DNA from: Pseudomonas maioricensis
GTDB lineage: Bacteria > Pseudomonadota > Gammaproteobacteria > Pseudomonadales > Pseudomonadaceae
Assembly (NCBI RefSeq): GCF_022790535.1
Contig: NZ_LOHG01000009.1
Coordinates: 75,083 to 139,082 of the forward strand
Direction: 5' to 3'
DNA: 64,000 nucleotides
Part shown: in pieces, positions 46,516 through 56,512 of the stretch
Position numbering within the stretch: the stretch's first letter is position 1
How the letters are laid out: each line of letters begins with the position of its first letter
Program-made: the position numbers and the translations under genes
Notes under the pieces: model-generated
What the model saw: only the letters and a program-made list of their open reading frames with translations
The model's database searches: none
What the model was told of the DNA's origin: nothing

Positions 46516-47412
46516 ATGAAAGCCCGGTCTGACGAATTACAGGTATTTGTTTCAGTCATCGAAAGCGGTTCAATTTCTGCCGCTGCCGAGCAGATCGGGC
46601 AGACGCCATCGGCCATCAGCCGCACGCTGTCGCGCCTTGAGGCCAAGCTGGAAACCACCCTGATCAACCGCACCACGCGGCGCATGGACCTGACCGAGGA
46701 GGGCAAGTACTTTCTCGAACAGGCCCGGCAGATCCTGGCGCAAATGGAAGACCTCGAAGAACGCCTGTCACTGCGTCACCAGACGCCGGCCGGGCGTTTG
46801 CGGATCAACGCGGCATCGCCATTCATGTTCCATTCGGTCGTGCCTTACGTGGCCGAGTTTCGCCAGCGTTGTCCGGAGATCCAGCTGGAGCTCAACACTA
46901 ACGATCTGATCATTGATCTGCTGGAGCAAAGTACCGACGTCGCCATCCGGATCGGCAACCTTGCTGATTCGACCTTGCATGCCCGTTTTCTGGGCAGCAG
47001 CCCGCTGAATATTCTGGCCAGCCCGGCTTATCTTGAGCGTCATGGTCAGCCGAAAACGGTGGCAGCTCTGGCCAGTCATACACTGCTGGGCTTTACCCAC
47101 ACCGAAACCCTCAATCACTGGCCGTTACGCCATGCCGAAGGTGATCGCTTACTGATCCAGCCAACTATTTCCGCGTCCAGCGGCGAGACCCTGCGCCACC
47201 TGGCGCTAGCGGGTGAGGGGATCGTTTGTCTGTCGCACTTCATGACCCACGAAGACATCCGCCTGGGCCGCCTGAAAATTATCCTGCCCGCCGCCAACAG
47301 CGGCCATCGCCAACCGATTCATGCGGTGTACTACCGCAACTCACAGCTGGCGCTGAGGATTCAATGCTTCCTGGATTTCATTCAGGAGAAAATGGCGGGG
47401 TATGTGGTTTAG
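46516..47412 (+). CDS. LysR-family regulator
   Basis: 298 residues. Helix-turn-helix LQVFVSVIESGSISAAAEQI, TPSAISRTLSRLEAKLETTL, and the RTTRRMDLTEEGKYFLEQAR segment characteristic of the subgroup that includes DhcR/PtxE-like and quinone-reductase-linked regulators. Same strand as mdaB; it could control mdaB or the downstream ggt gene. Confidence 0.88.
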   Translation: MKARSDELQVFVSVIESGSISAAAEQIGQTPSAISRTLSRLEAKLETTLINRTTRRMDLTEEGKYFLEQARQILAQMEDLEERLSLRHQTPAGRLRINAASPFMFHSVVPYVAEFRQRCPEIQLELNTNDLIIDLLEQSTDVAIRIGNLADSTLHARFLGSSPLNILASPAYLERHGQPKTVAALASHTLLGFTHTETLNHWPLRHAEGDRLLIQPTISASSGETLRHLALAGEGIVCLSHFMTHEDIRLGRLKIILPAANSGHRQPIHAVYYRNSQLALRIQCFLDFIQEKMAGYVV

Positions 47413-47465
47413 TTGGCCACTTGCGACTAGACCGCGACGGTTCAACAAGACTGTGAGTGCATTCT

Positions 47466-47540
47466 CTGTAGGAGCTGCCGAAGGCTGCGAAGCATTCATT
47501 CTGACACACCACCATCGCAGCCTTCGGCAGCTCCTACAGG
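47466..47540. repeat. palindromic intergenic repeat (gccgaaggctgcgaagc family)
   Basis: Arms ctgtaggagctgccgaaggc and gccttcggcagctcctacag, between the LysR gene and ggt. Confidence 0.92.
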
Positions 47541-47611
47541 TCTAAAATTTGCGTTTACGGCCTCACTGGTCATTAATCAATCTCGTCTGACCTTCACATT
47601 AAGGAAGCCTC

Positions 47612-49279
47612 ATGCGAGTGGTTATGTTCAAGACACTGGCTTTGTCAGTGGCAATCATCAGTTCCTCTTCAGTATTCGCCGTCACGCTGGAAGGCGGTGC
47701 GGTGGCGTCGCCTGATGAGTATGGCGCCAAGGTCGCGGCGGATGTGCTGCGCAAAGGCGGCAACGCGGTGGATGCCGCCGTCGCTACGGCGTTCACGCTC
47801 GCCGTGACCTACCCAGAGGCGGGCAACATTGGTGGCGGTGGTTTCATGACCTTGTTCATGGATGGCAAACCGTATTTCCTCGATTACCGCGAGACTGCAC
47901 CTAAAGCTGCCAGCCGCAACATGTACCTCAACGAAAAGGGCGAGGTCATTGAAAGCATGAGCCTCGTTGGCGCTCGCGCAGTGGGCGTGCCGGGCACGGT
48001 CATGGGGCTTTGGGAAGCGCATCAGAAATTCGGCAAGCTGAAGTGGGCTGAACTGCTGACTCCTGCGATTGGCTATGCTCAGAACGGCTTCAAGGTGGCT
48101 GAAAAACAGTACATGTACCGCCAGGAAGCCTTGGAGCTTTTTAAAGGTACGACCAACTTCAATGACTATTTCGGCAGCATGAAGGTGGGTGAAACCTTGC
48201 GCCAACCTGAGTTGGCCAAGACCCTGGAACGCATCGCCAACAAAGGTGCCGATGAATTCTACAAAGGCGAAACCGCTGATCTATTGGTCAAGCAGATGGA
48301 GCATGACAAGGGGCTGGTGACCAAACAGGATCTTGCTGATTACAAAGCGCTTTGGCGCAAGCCGCTACACGTCAACTGGCAGGGCAACACGTTGTACACA
48401 GCGCCGCTGCCCAGCTCTGGCGGTGTGGCGTTGGCGCAACTGATCGGCATCAAAGAGCAGCGGGCTGACGATTTCAAGGGCGTGGCGCTGAATTCCGCCA
48501 AGTACATTCATCTGCTGGCGGAGATCGAAAAACGTGTATTTGCCGATCGCGCTGATTACCTGGGCGACCCGAACTTCACCAAGGCACCTGTTGCAGAGTT
48601 GATCGACCCGAGTTATCTGGTCAAGCGCGCAAATGAGATCAACCCGACCGCAATTTCCCCGACCGAAAAGGTCAAACCGGGGCTGGAACCGCACCAGACC
48701 ACGCACTTTTCCATCGTCGACAAACAGGGCAACGCGGTCAGCAACACTTACACGCTGAACTGGGATTACGGCAGTGGCGTGGTAGTGAAAGGCGCGGGCT
48801 TCCTGCTCAACGACGAGATGGACGATTTCAGTTCCAAGCCGGGCGTGGCTAACGCGTTTGGTGTGGTCGGCGGTAGCGCCAATGCCATCGAGCCGGGCAA
48901 GCGCATGCTTTCATCGATGAGCCCAAGCCTGGTGACACGTGACGGCCAGGTAACGCTGGTACTGGGTACACCCGGTGGCTCGCGGATTTTCACTTCGATC
49001 TTTCAGGTGCTGAACAATATTTACGACTACAAGCTCCCGCTGAAGGAAGCCGTAGGGGCGCAGCGCGTGCATCACCAGTTATTGCCCAAGGACACCATTT
49101 ACTACGATTCCCACGCACCGCTGACCGGCAAAGTTGCCGACGAGCTGAAAGCCATGGGCTACACGCTCGAAGATCAGGGTTGGGAGATGGGTAACGTGCA
49201 GGCGATCAAAGTGGACGGCACGAAGCTGGAAACAGCCTCGGATCCGAGGGGCAGGGGAGTGGGGATGGTGGTGCGGTGA
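47612..49279 (+). CDS. ggt: gamma-glutamyltransferase
   Basis: 555 residues with a signal peptide (VMFKTLALSVAIISSSSVFA, then VTLEGG). The proenzyme is expected to cut itself before Thr363 in HQTTHFSIVDKQGNAVS, matching the family signature including the following NTYTLNWDYGSG. The glutamate-binding MLSSMSPSLV and late PGGSRIFTSIFQ are present. It hydrolyses glutathione and other gamma-glutamyl compounds in the periplasm. Length is normal for the bacterial enzyme. Confidence 0.95.
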   Translation: MRVVMFKTLALSVAIISSSSVFAVTLEGGAVASPDEYGAKVAADVLRKGGNAVDAAVATAFTLAVTYPEAGNIGGGGFMTLFMDGKPYFLDYRETAPKAASRNMYLNEKGEVIESMSLVGARAVGVPGTVMGLWEAHQKFGKLKWAELLTPAIGYAQNGFKVAEKQYMYRQEALELFKGTTNFNDYFGSMKVGETLRQPELAKTLERIANKGADEFYKGETADLLVKQMEHDKGLVTKQDLADYKALWRKPLHVNWQGNTLYTAPLPSSGGVALAQLIGIKEQRADDFKGVALNSAKYIHLLAEIEKRVFADRADYLGDPNFTKAPVAELIDPSYLVKRANEINPTAISPTEKVKPGLEPHQTTHFSIVDKQGNAVSNTYTLNWDYGSGVVVKGAGFLLNDEMDDFSSKPGVANAFGVVGGSANAIEPGKRMLSSMSPSLVTRDGQVTLVLGTPGGSRIFTSIFQVLNNIYDYKLPLKEAVGAQRVHHQLLPKDTIYYDSHAPLTGKVADELKAMGYTLEDQGWEMGNVQAIKVDGTKLETASDPRGRGVGMVVR

Positions 49280-49312
49280 TTAACTCATTGCTGAATTGAA
49301 ATGAAATTTATC

Positions 49313-49401
49313 TGTGGGAGCAGAGCTTGCTCGCGATAAGGCTGAACGCGACCTAAAGTGAATCGCGTCCAGCCTTATCGCGAGCAAGCTCTGCTCCCAC
49401 A
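49313..49401. repeat. palindromic intergenic repeat (gagcttgctcgcgataagg family)
   Basis: Arms tgtgggagcagagcttgctc and gagcaagctctgctcccaca, nearly identical to the copy at 29686-29774. It lies between convergent ggt and prfC and may terminate both. Confidence 0.92.
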
Positions 49402-49423
49402 AGTGGTCAGCTTTTGTGGCTAA

Positions 49424-51007
<1,584 letters not shown>

Positions 51008-51353
51008 GGGAAATCGCCTGGCAGGTGAGTCAAAAAAGGGCGCAGATTATAGCCTAAGTCGAGGCAATAACCGTACCGTTGAGTAGATGCGCGGTGGCCA
51101 ATTAGCATCTTTCATGGGAACCTTTCAGGTCGTGGAGACGTCCATTCCCCCGTCAAGGCCAGTAAAACGGCCAACGTCAGGGGCTGATTCATCAGCATTG
51201 TTGGCTTGACGAAGCTGCGCTAATGGCTTGTGTTTTCGCCGAGGGCAACCTCAATGGCGACCCACCCGCTGCTCTTCGCGAACGTTATTCCTGATCACCT
51301 GCAAGGGGCGGTCAACGGCAACGCGTTCGCCGACTGAAATAAGGAGTCCGCCT
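51008..51353. other. divergent intergenic region between prfC and the osmoprotectant importer
   Basis: No credible gene; a small frame open through here (from 51228) is the spurious extension of the permease gene. It holds the prfC promoter and must hold the importer promoter, where I see only a weak ttgacg without a good -10. Confidence 0.55.
51046..51051 (-). promoter_or_regulatory. -10 box of prfC
   Basis: Perfect TATAAT on the minus strand, 39 bases before the prfC start codon, preceded by AGGC. The -35 is weak, so an extended -10 or activator may be needed. Confidence 0.5.
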
Positions 51354-52067
51354 GTGGCTAATCGCTATGGCAAGGGGCTGATTGGAGGTGCGGTTGTAAT
51401 CGCACTCCTGGCCCTGCTGATCCACTGGATCGGCATCAGTACTATCAAGCAATATCAGGATGACCTGCTTTTCTATCTGCAAGCTCACCTGATTCTGGTT
51501 CTGGTTTCAATGTTGGCGGCCCTTGTGGTCGGGATCCCGGCGGGCATTGCCCTTAGCCGACCAAGCATGGTTGGCCGCGCCGAACGCTTCATGCAGATCT
51601 TCAACATTGGCAACACCGTTCCCCCTCTCGCCGTTCTGGCCATTGCCCTCGGGATTCTCGGGATCGGTAGTGGACCTGCGATCTTCGCGCTGTTCCTCGC
51701 CTCGCTGTTGCCCATCGTGCGCAACACCTATGAAGGCCTCAAAAACGTTCAGGGTTCACTCAAAGAAGCGGCTGTCGGCATCGGCATGACGCCGCGTCAG
51801 GTTTTGTGGCGGGTGGAGTTGCCCAACGCCGTGCCGATCATCGTCGGTGGTGTGCGTGTCGCGCTGGCCATCAACGTGGGTACTGCACCGCTGGCCTTCC
51901 TGATCGGCGCCAACAGCCTCGGCAGCCTGATCTTCCCGGGCATCGCCTTGAACAATCAGCCGCAACTGGTGCTGGGCGCAGCGTGTACCGCTCTGCTGGC
52001 ATTGCTGCTCGATGGTCTGGTGACACTCGCCAGTCGTACTTGGCTGGAACGCGGCCTGACTCGCTGA
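51354..52067 (+). CDS. osmoprotectant ABC transporter permease (first)
   Basis: 237 residues from GTG 51354, which has AAGGAG seven bases upstream; the frame reaches back to 51228 but that part is non-homologous. Five or six membrane helices; OpuCB/YehW-type motifs NIGNTVPPLAVLAIALGILG, LLPIVRNTYEGLKNVQGSLK, and EAAVGIGMTPRQVLWRVELP (EAA loop). Family role: uptake of glycine betaine, choline, carnitine or related compatible solutes. Confidence 0.92.
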   Translation: MANRYGKGLIGGAVVIALLALLIHWIGISTIKQYQDDLLFYLQAHLILVLVSMLAALVVGIPAGIALSRPSMVGRAERFMQIFNIGNTVPPLAVLAIALGILGIGSGPAIFALFLASLLPIVRNTYEGLKNVQGSLKEAAVGIGMTPRQVLWRVELPNAVPIIVGGVRVALAINVGTAPLAFLIGANSLGSLIFPGIALNNQPQLVLGAACTALLALLLDGLVTLASRTWLERGLTR

Positions 52068-52082
52068 GCGAAAGGATTACCG

Positions 52083-52976
52083 ATGAAAAAATTATGCTTG
52101 TTTCTAGGCTTTGCCATGCTGTTCCCGGCATTTGCCCAAGCGGCGGACAAACCGCTGCTGCGCATTGGCGCTCGTGTGTTTACCGAGCAGACCATGCTGG
52201 CTGAACTCACCGCGCAATACCTGCGTACCAAAAACTACGACGTGCAAATCACTGGCGGTCTGGGCAGCAACCTGGCCCGTAGCGCACAGGAAAGCGGTCA
52301 GCTGGATCTGCTGTGGGAATACACCGGCGTTTCGCTGGTGGCTTACAACCACATCGATGAAAAGCTCGACAGCGAACAAACCTACGCACGGGTGAAAGAA
52401 GTCGACGCCAAGAAAGGCCTGGTCTGGCTTTCGCCGTCGAAATTCAATAACACCTACGCCTTGGCGTTGCCGCAGAAAGTGGCGGACAAATACCCGCAGG
52501 TCAACACCATGACCGACCTGACCAAAGTCCTCAAAGACGAAGCCAAAGAGGGTCATGTCGTAGCGCTGGACACCGAGTTCGCCAACCGTTCCGACGGTCT
52601 GATCGGCATGGTCAAGCATTACGACATGAATCTCGGTCGTGAAAACACTCGGCAGATGGACGCAGGCCTGGTCTACACCGCGCTGCGTAACGGCCAGGTA
52701 TTTGCCGGGCTCGTCTACACCACCGACGGCCGCTTGAACGCCTTCAAACTCAAAGTGCTGGAAGACGACAAGCATTACTTCCCGGACTACACCGCCGCCC
52801 CGGTGATCCGTCAGGAGTATCTGGACAAGCATCCGGAAATTGCCACGTTGCTCAAGCCGCTGGCTGATTTGCTGGACAACCAGACCATGATTGACCTCAA
52901 CGCTCGTATCGACGTTGGTCATGAAAGCCCGTCCACGGTTGCCGCAGATTTCCTGCGTCAGCACCCACTTAACTAA
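52083..52976 (+). CDS. osmoprotectant ABC transporter, substrate-binding protein
   Basis: 297 residues with a signal peptide (LCLFLGFAMLFPAFAQA, cut before ADK). OpuAC/OsmF-like sequence: IGARVFTEQTMLAELTAQYL, ITGGLGSNLARSAQESGQLD, LLWEYTGVSLVAYN, and DTEFANRSDGL. It binds quaternary amines in this family. Its place between two permease genes is the arrangement seen in OsmU/YehZYXW-like systems. Confidence 0.92.
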   Translation: MKKLCLFLGFAMLFPAFAQAADKPLLRIGARVFTEQTMLAELTAQYLRTKNYDVQITGGLGSNLARSAQESGQLDLLWEYTGVSLVAYNHIDEKLDSEQTYARVKEVDAKKGLVWLSPSKFNNTYALALPQKVADKYPQVNTMTDLTKVLKDEAKEGHVVALDTEFANRSDGLIGMVKHYDMNLGRENTRQMDAGLVYTALRNGQVFAGLVYTTDGRLNAFKLKVLEDDKHYFPDYTAAPVIRQEYLDKHPEIATLLKPLADLLDNQTMIDLNARIDVGHESPSTVAADFLRQHPLN

Positions 52977-52989
52977 GGAAGGAGACGAT

Positions 52990-53643
52990 ATGAGTATTTT
53001 TAGCGCCTTCTCCCACCTGGATTGGGCACAGGTCATTCAACTGACCTGGCAGCACATCACGCTGGTCGGCATTGCTGTGACACTGGCCATCGTTGTCGGT
53101 GTTCCACTGGGTGTGTTGATGACCCGCTTCCCGGCGCTCGCTGGCCCACTGCAAGCCAGCGCCACCGTTCTGCTGACCGTGCCATCGATTGCCCTGTTCG
53201 GCCTGCTGCTCCCGTTCTACTCCAAGTTCGGCCAGGGCCTTGGCCCGATGCCCGCTATTACCGCCGTGTTTCTGTACTCCCTGCTGCCGATTATGCGCAA
53301 CACGTATCTGGCACTCACAGGTGTGGAACCGGGTATCCGCGAAGCCGCCAAAGGCATTGGCATGACCTTCGGCCAGCGCCTGCGCATGGTTGAACTGCCT
53401 ATCGCCGTACCGGTGATCCTCGCTGGCGTGCGTACTGCCGTGGTGATGAACATCGGCGTCATGACCATTGCCGCCACCATCGGTGCTGGCGGTCTGGGTG
53501 TACTTATTCTTGCTTCAATCAGCCGCAGCGATATGTCGATGCTGATCGTCGGCGCGGTACTGGTCAGCATTCTGGCCATCATCGCTGACCTTCTCCTGCA
53601 ATGGCTGCAACGTGCGCTGACTCCAAAAGGATTACTGAAATGA
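52990..53643 (+). CDS. osmoprotectant ABC transporter permease (second)
   Basis: 217 residues from ATG 52990 (GGAGA upstream); the frame extends into the binding-protein gene but not as homology. Typical OpuCD/YehY features: TLAIVVGVPLGVLMTRFPAL, TVPSIALFGLLLPFYSKFG, LLPIMRNTYLALTGVEPGIR, EAAKGIGMTFGQRLRMVELP and TIGAGGLGVLILASI. Its stop overlaps the ATPase start (ATGA). Confidence 0.93.
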   Translation: MSIFSAFSHLDWAQVIQLTWQHITLVGIAVTLAIVVGVPLGVLMTRFPALAGPLQASATVLLTVPSIALFGLLLPFYSKFGQGLGPMPAITAVFLYSLLPIMRNTYLALTGVEPGIREAAKGIGMTFGQRLRMVELPIAVPVILAGVRTAVVMNIGVMTIAATIGAGGLGVLILASISRSDMSMLIVGAVLVSILAIIADLLLQWLQRALTPKGLLK

Positions 53644-54806
53644 TCGAACTCCAGAACCTATCCAAGACTTTCCAAAGCAACGGCAAAGAAGTGAAGGCTG
53701 TTGATTCGGTCAGCCTCACCGTGAACGAAGGTGAGATCTGCGTCTTCCTCGGCCCCTCGGGTTGCGGCAAGTCCACCACCCTGAAAATGATCAACCGCCT
53801 GATCATGCCGACCTCCGGCAAGGTGCTGATCAACGGTGAAGACACCACTGATCTGGACGAAGTGACCCTGCGTCGCAACATCGGTTACGTGATTCAGCAG
53901 ATCGGTCTGTTCCCGAACATGACCATCGAAGAAAACATCGTAGTGGTCCCAAAACTCTTGGGCTGGGACGCCAAGCGTTGCCACGACCGTGCTCGTGAAC
54001 TGATGAGCATGATCAAGCTGGAACCCAAGCAGTACCTGCATCGCTACCCGCGTGAGCTGTCCGGAGGTCAACAGCAGCGTATCGGTGTGATCCGCGCCCT
54101 GGCGGCTGACGCGCCCTTGCTGTTGATGGACGAACCTTTCGGTGCGGTCGACCCGATCAACCGCGAGATGATCCAGAACGAATTCTTCGAAATGCAGCGC
54201 GCGCTGAACAAGACCGTGATCATGGTCAGCCACGACATCGACGAAGCCATCAAGCTGGGCGACAAGATCGCTATCTTCCGCGCAGGCAAACTGCTGCAGA
54301 TCGACCACCCGGATACCTTGCTGGCGCACCCGGCAGACGAGTTCGTGTCGAGCTTCGTCGGCCAGGACAGCACCCTCAAGCGTCTGCTGTTGGTCAAAGC
54401 CGAAGACGCTGCGGACAACGCCCCATCGGTCAGCCCGGAAACCCCAGTTGCCGATGCACTGGAAGTGATGGACGAAAACGACCGTCGCTACATCGTCGTC
54501 ACCGATGCCGAGAACAAGGCCATGGGCTATGTGCGTCGTCGCGACCTGCATCGCCAGACCGGCGACTGCCTGCAGTTCCTGCGTCCGTTCAACGCCACCG
54601 CAGCCTACGACGAACACTTGCGCATCCTGCTGTCGCGCATGTACGAGTTCAACCGCTCATGGCTGCCGGTGCTGGATGCCGAAAACGTGTTCCTGGGTGA
54701 AGTAACTCAGGAATCGATCGCTGAATACCTGAGCTCGGGCCGTTCACGTGGTGGCAAGACGAGCATTGTTTCACCGGCTGAGATTGCGGCTGACGCTCAG
54801 GCCTGA
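53640..54806 (+). CDS. osmoprotectant ABC transporter ATPase with CBS domains
   Basis: 388 residues from ATG 53640, overlapping the previous stop. Walker A GPSGCGKSTTLKMINRLI, signature [18 protein letters not shown], Walker B LLLMDEPFGAVDPINREM. The last 120 residues contain a CBS-like pair (VADALEVMDENDRRYIVVTD, RMYEFNRSWLPVLDAEN). In OpuA and P. syringae OpuC, CBS domains sense ionic strength and switch transport. A terminator follows directly. Confidence 0.94.
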   Translation: MIELQNLSKTFQSNGKEVKAVDSVSLTVNEGEICVFLGPSGCGKSTTLKMINRLIMPTSGKVLINGEDTTDLDEVTLRRNIGYVIQQIGLFPNMTIEENIVVVPKLLGWDAKRCHDRARELMSMIKLEPKQYLHRYPRELSGGQQQRIGVIRALAADAPLLLMDEPFGAVDPINREMIQNEFFEMQRALNKTVIMVSHDIDEAIKLGDKIAIFRAGKLLQIDHPDTLLAHPADEFVSSFVGQDSTLKRLLLVKAEDAADNAPSVSPETPVADALEVMDENDRRYIVVTDAENKAMGYVRRRDLHRQTGDCLQFLRPFNATAAYDEHLRILLSRMYEFNRSWLPVLDAENVFLGEVTQESIAEYLSSGRSRGGKTSIVSPAEIAADAQA

Positions 54807-54810
54807 TGTA

Positions 54811-54843
54811 AAAGCCCCGCGCTGCAATGGCGCGGGGTTTGCT
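54811..54843 (+). terminator. intrinsic terminator of the osmoprotectant operon
   Basis: Stem ccccgcgc / gcgcgggg with loop tgcaatg, followed by TTTGCTC. The short T-run is typical of GC-rich genomes. Confidence 0.8.
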
Positions 54844-55034
54844 CATCCTCGTAGTGCATCCGTAGGAGAGGCTTTGGCCGCGAGAAGGTCGGTACATTCG
54901 CTGGATCGCCTTCACCAGGAACAGCGTCCTCCCGGTTAAAGCCAGTCCTAAGGGATTGCGCGGTCCTTGTGGGGGGGCGTCTCCGCATGGATCCCGGTTG
55001 CTCCACATGTCACCCGTTCCCCCGCCTTTATAGC

Positions 55035-55301
55035 CTATCGGTAGACGTCTTTACGGTTTCCAAGCTGTACGACGAGAACTCGCAAGGCGCCATCTTGTAT
55101 CTCGCATATCACCCGATAATCTCCAACGCGATAGCGCCACAAACCTCCCAATGGCCCAACCAAAGCTTTGCCGGTGCTACGAGGATCATCACGACTGACG
55201 ATCCGTTCATCCATATAGTCCAGGATGCGTTTGGCTATTTGCCGATCCAGTTTGCGTAATTGCGTTTTTACGGTATCCGTATATTCAATCGTCCAAACCA
55301 A
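55035..55301 (-). CDS. RelE/ParE-family toxin
   Basis: 88 residues. The family pattern is clear: IEYTDTVKTQLRKLDRQIAK, DDPRSTGKALVGPLGGLWRY, RVGDYRVICEIQDGALRVLV, VVQLGNRKDVYR. The GLWRYRVGDYRVI segment with its basic residues is the RelE/YafQ-like mRNA-cleavage site, and the final ...RKDVYR is diagnostic. The gene overlaps the antitoxin gene by 17 bp in the classical antitoxin-first order. Confidence 0.93.
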   Translation of the reverse strand: MVWTIEYTDTVKTQLRKLDRQIAKRILDYMDERIVSRDDPRSTGKALVGPLGGLWRYRVGDYRVICEIQDGALRVLVVQLGNRKDVYR

Positions 55302-55512
55302 GGTCTTTCCTTACATCGGCAGCTGAGTGAACGGCTTCCTGCCCCTTGCGCAAGCGCTCGAGGACCTCGGCCGCCAGATAATAGTCCTCGAGCTCAGTCA
55401 GGCCGTTGTCGATTATTTCGCGAAGATAAAAAGCTTTGGTTCGGCCGGTGCTGCTAGCCAAAAAATCAAGGCGTTGCTCAATTTCGGGTGCTAAGCGAAT
55501 GGAAGTAGCCAT
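55285..55512 (-). CDS. RelB-type (ribbon-helix-helix) antitoxin
   Basis: 75 residues. The N-terminus (ATSIRLAPEIEQRLDFLAS, TGRTKAFYLREIIDNGL) is the ribbon-helix-helix DNA-binding fold. The acidic C-terminal half (LEDYYLAAEVLERLRKGQ) wraps the toxin. CAGGAG precedes the ATG at 55512. It should repress its own promoter at the dyad just upstream (55528-55541). Confidence 0.93.
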   Translation of the reverse strand: MATSIRLAPEIEQRLDFLASSTGRTKAFYLREIIDNGLTELEDYYLAAEVLERLRKGQEAVHSAADVRKDLGLDD

Positions 55513-55527
55513 ATTTAAGTCTCCTGT

Positions 55528-55541
55528 GAATGCATGTATTC
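55528..55541. promoter_or_regulatory. candidate toxin-antitoxin operator
   Basis: An imperfect palindrome gaatgcatgtattc lies 15 bp upstream of the antitoxin start codon, next to another tgta-rich stretch. Antitoxins of this fold bind such short dyads. Confidence 0.5.
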
Positions 55542-55721
55542 AATGTATCACACGCTCCTGAGGACGCTCCAAACCTAGTGTGTACCTCCGATTATCGGTA
55601 GCTGATTCTCAAGGCTCGACGGGGATGTAGCTATCACGTCGGTAACTCATCCTTGACTCCAACTCGTCTGCTCCCGCTCCCGCAGGAGACCGCATTCTCC
55701 TGCGGAGAGTGATTTTGTGCT

Positions 55722-55902
55722 CTATTGCGGCTCTACTGTAATCAACGATCTCTCAACTAACCCCTGCGCAATCTCGACCAGATGCACCACCGAAAATGCC
55801 AGGTCGCGTTTCTGGCCGGTGAAATGGTCGCTGGATTCGTAGGCGGTGGCGGCTGCGCAGCGGAGTAGGTCGCTGACGCTCTTGTTCGAGTGTGGTTTTC
55901 AT
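55722..55902 (-). pseudogene. remnant of a small DUF3077-like gene
   Basis: Read on the minus strand, a stop-free frame from 55898 to the stop at 55722-55724 encodes VSDLLRCAAATAYESSDHFT, then GQKRDLAFSVVHLVEIAQGL and VERSLITVEPQ. From memory this matches the C-terminal part of small pseudomonad proteins of the DUF3077/DUF6124 type. The only ATG with a ribosome site (CAGGAG at 55913-55918, GTG-ATG at 55905/55902) opens a different frame, and the homologous frame has TGA at 55899-55901. The N-terminal half is therefore missing: an internal deletion seems to have joined the start codon to the tail out of frame. Confidence 0.7.
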
Positions 55903-55942
55903 CACGTTGTTACTCCTGAAAATTCCGGAGCCATCATTTGCC

Positions 55943-56079
55943 GCTCTCACACAGCAAAGGGGTGGCAGCTATGTACGGGGTGAGAGACCGGCAGGAGCAC
56001 CCGGCCAGACCGAAGTCTGCCCATACACAGCTGCCATAACGGGCAGGCGGATGCACCTGATACAACCGGGCTCTCACAC
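55943..56079 (-). promoter_or_regulatory. structured leader RNA candidate upstream of the DUF3077-like remnant
   Basis: On the minus strand a 16-bp stem pairs 56036-56021 with 55978-55963. All 16 pairs form only if two G-U wobbles are allowed; in plus-strand RNA the same positions would be A-C mismatches, so the structure belongs to minus-strand RNA. Inside are a C(UUCG)G hairpin (56019-56006) and a second 6-bp hairpin (56006-55986): a three-way junction. GUGUGAGAGC occurs on both sides (56079-56070 and 55952-55943), and CUCUCAC (55986-55980) could pair with either copy. CUGCCC (56046-56041) can also pair with GGGCAG (56022-56017), breaking the main stem. The element ends 25 bases before a ribosome site. 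Confidence 0.65.
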
Positions 56080-56224
56080 CCGACCACCGATTCTTCAGTG
56101 GCGGAGCGCAGGCTAGTTCCGGGAAATGGCGGGCGCAAGCGGGTTTGAGTTTCTAGGAAACTTCACACGGGAGATAGGGACGAGTCATTCGTAATCGTCA
56201 CATTTTTTGTGGGAAATCCCCGTC

Positions 56225-56330
56225 TTGTGGGAGCTGGGCTTGCCCGCGATAAGGTCGCCGCAGATATCAGGTCTATCGCATTCAGCCTTATCGTCGGAAT
56301 GCCGCCCAGACCAAGCCCGGCTCCCACAGG
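56225..56330. repeat. palindromic intergenic repeat (gtgggagctgggcttg family)
   Basis: Outer arms ttgtgggagctgggcttg and caagcccggctcccacag enclose inner elements including ccttatcgtcggaatgccgc, which is also present in the copy at 28640-28744. Confidence 0.9.
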
Positions 56331-56477
56331 TTCTGCGGTGATAGATATACCGAGAAGGCGCCATCTCACCACTCGATTCACCTCAAAAATGAACATCAAG
56401 CTGTCACACAGGTCCGTTACTACAGTGGGGCATACGAGCCGATCCGGCACAAACGTCTGCAAATGCGACATTTTTTG

Positions 56478-56506
56478 TTGATCTCAAACCCCTCAGGTCC
56501 TACAGT
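56478..56506 (+). promoter_or_regulatory. promoter of a candidate small RNA
   Basis: ttgatc, exactly 17 bases, tacagt: a good sigma-70/sigma-S match. No gene starts closely downstream before the terminator at 56568-56604. Confidence 0.5.
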
Positions 56507-56512
56507 TCGCGC

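Noticed and set aside
53658..54617. 319-codon minus-strand frame opposite the osmoprotectant ATPase, and 52104-53036 opposite the binding protein
   Set aside because: Val/Asp/His-rich compositions typical of antisense frames in GC-rich genes; the plus-strand genes have full catalytic motifs.
54864..54915. Possible half copy of a palindromic repeat (cgtaggagaggctttggccgcgag)
   Set aside because: Resembles repeat cores in other pseudomonads but has no second arm here and no partner in this window.
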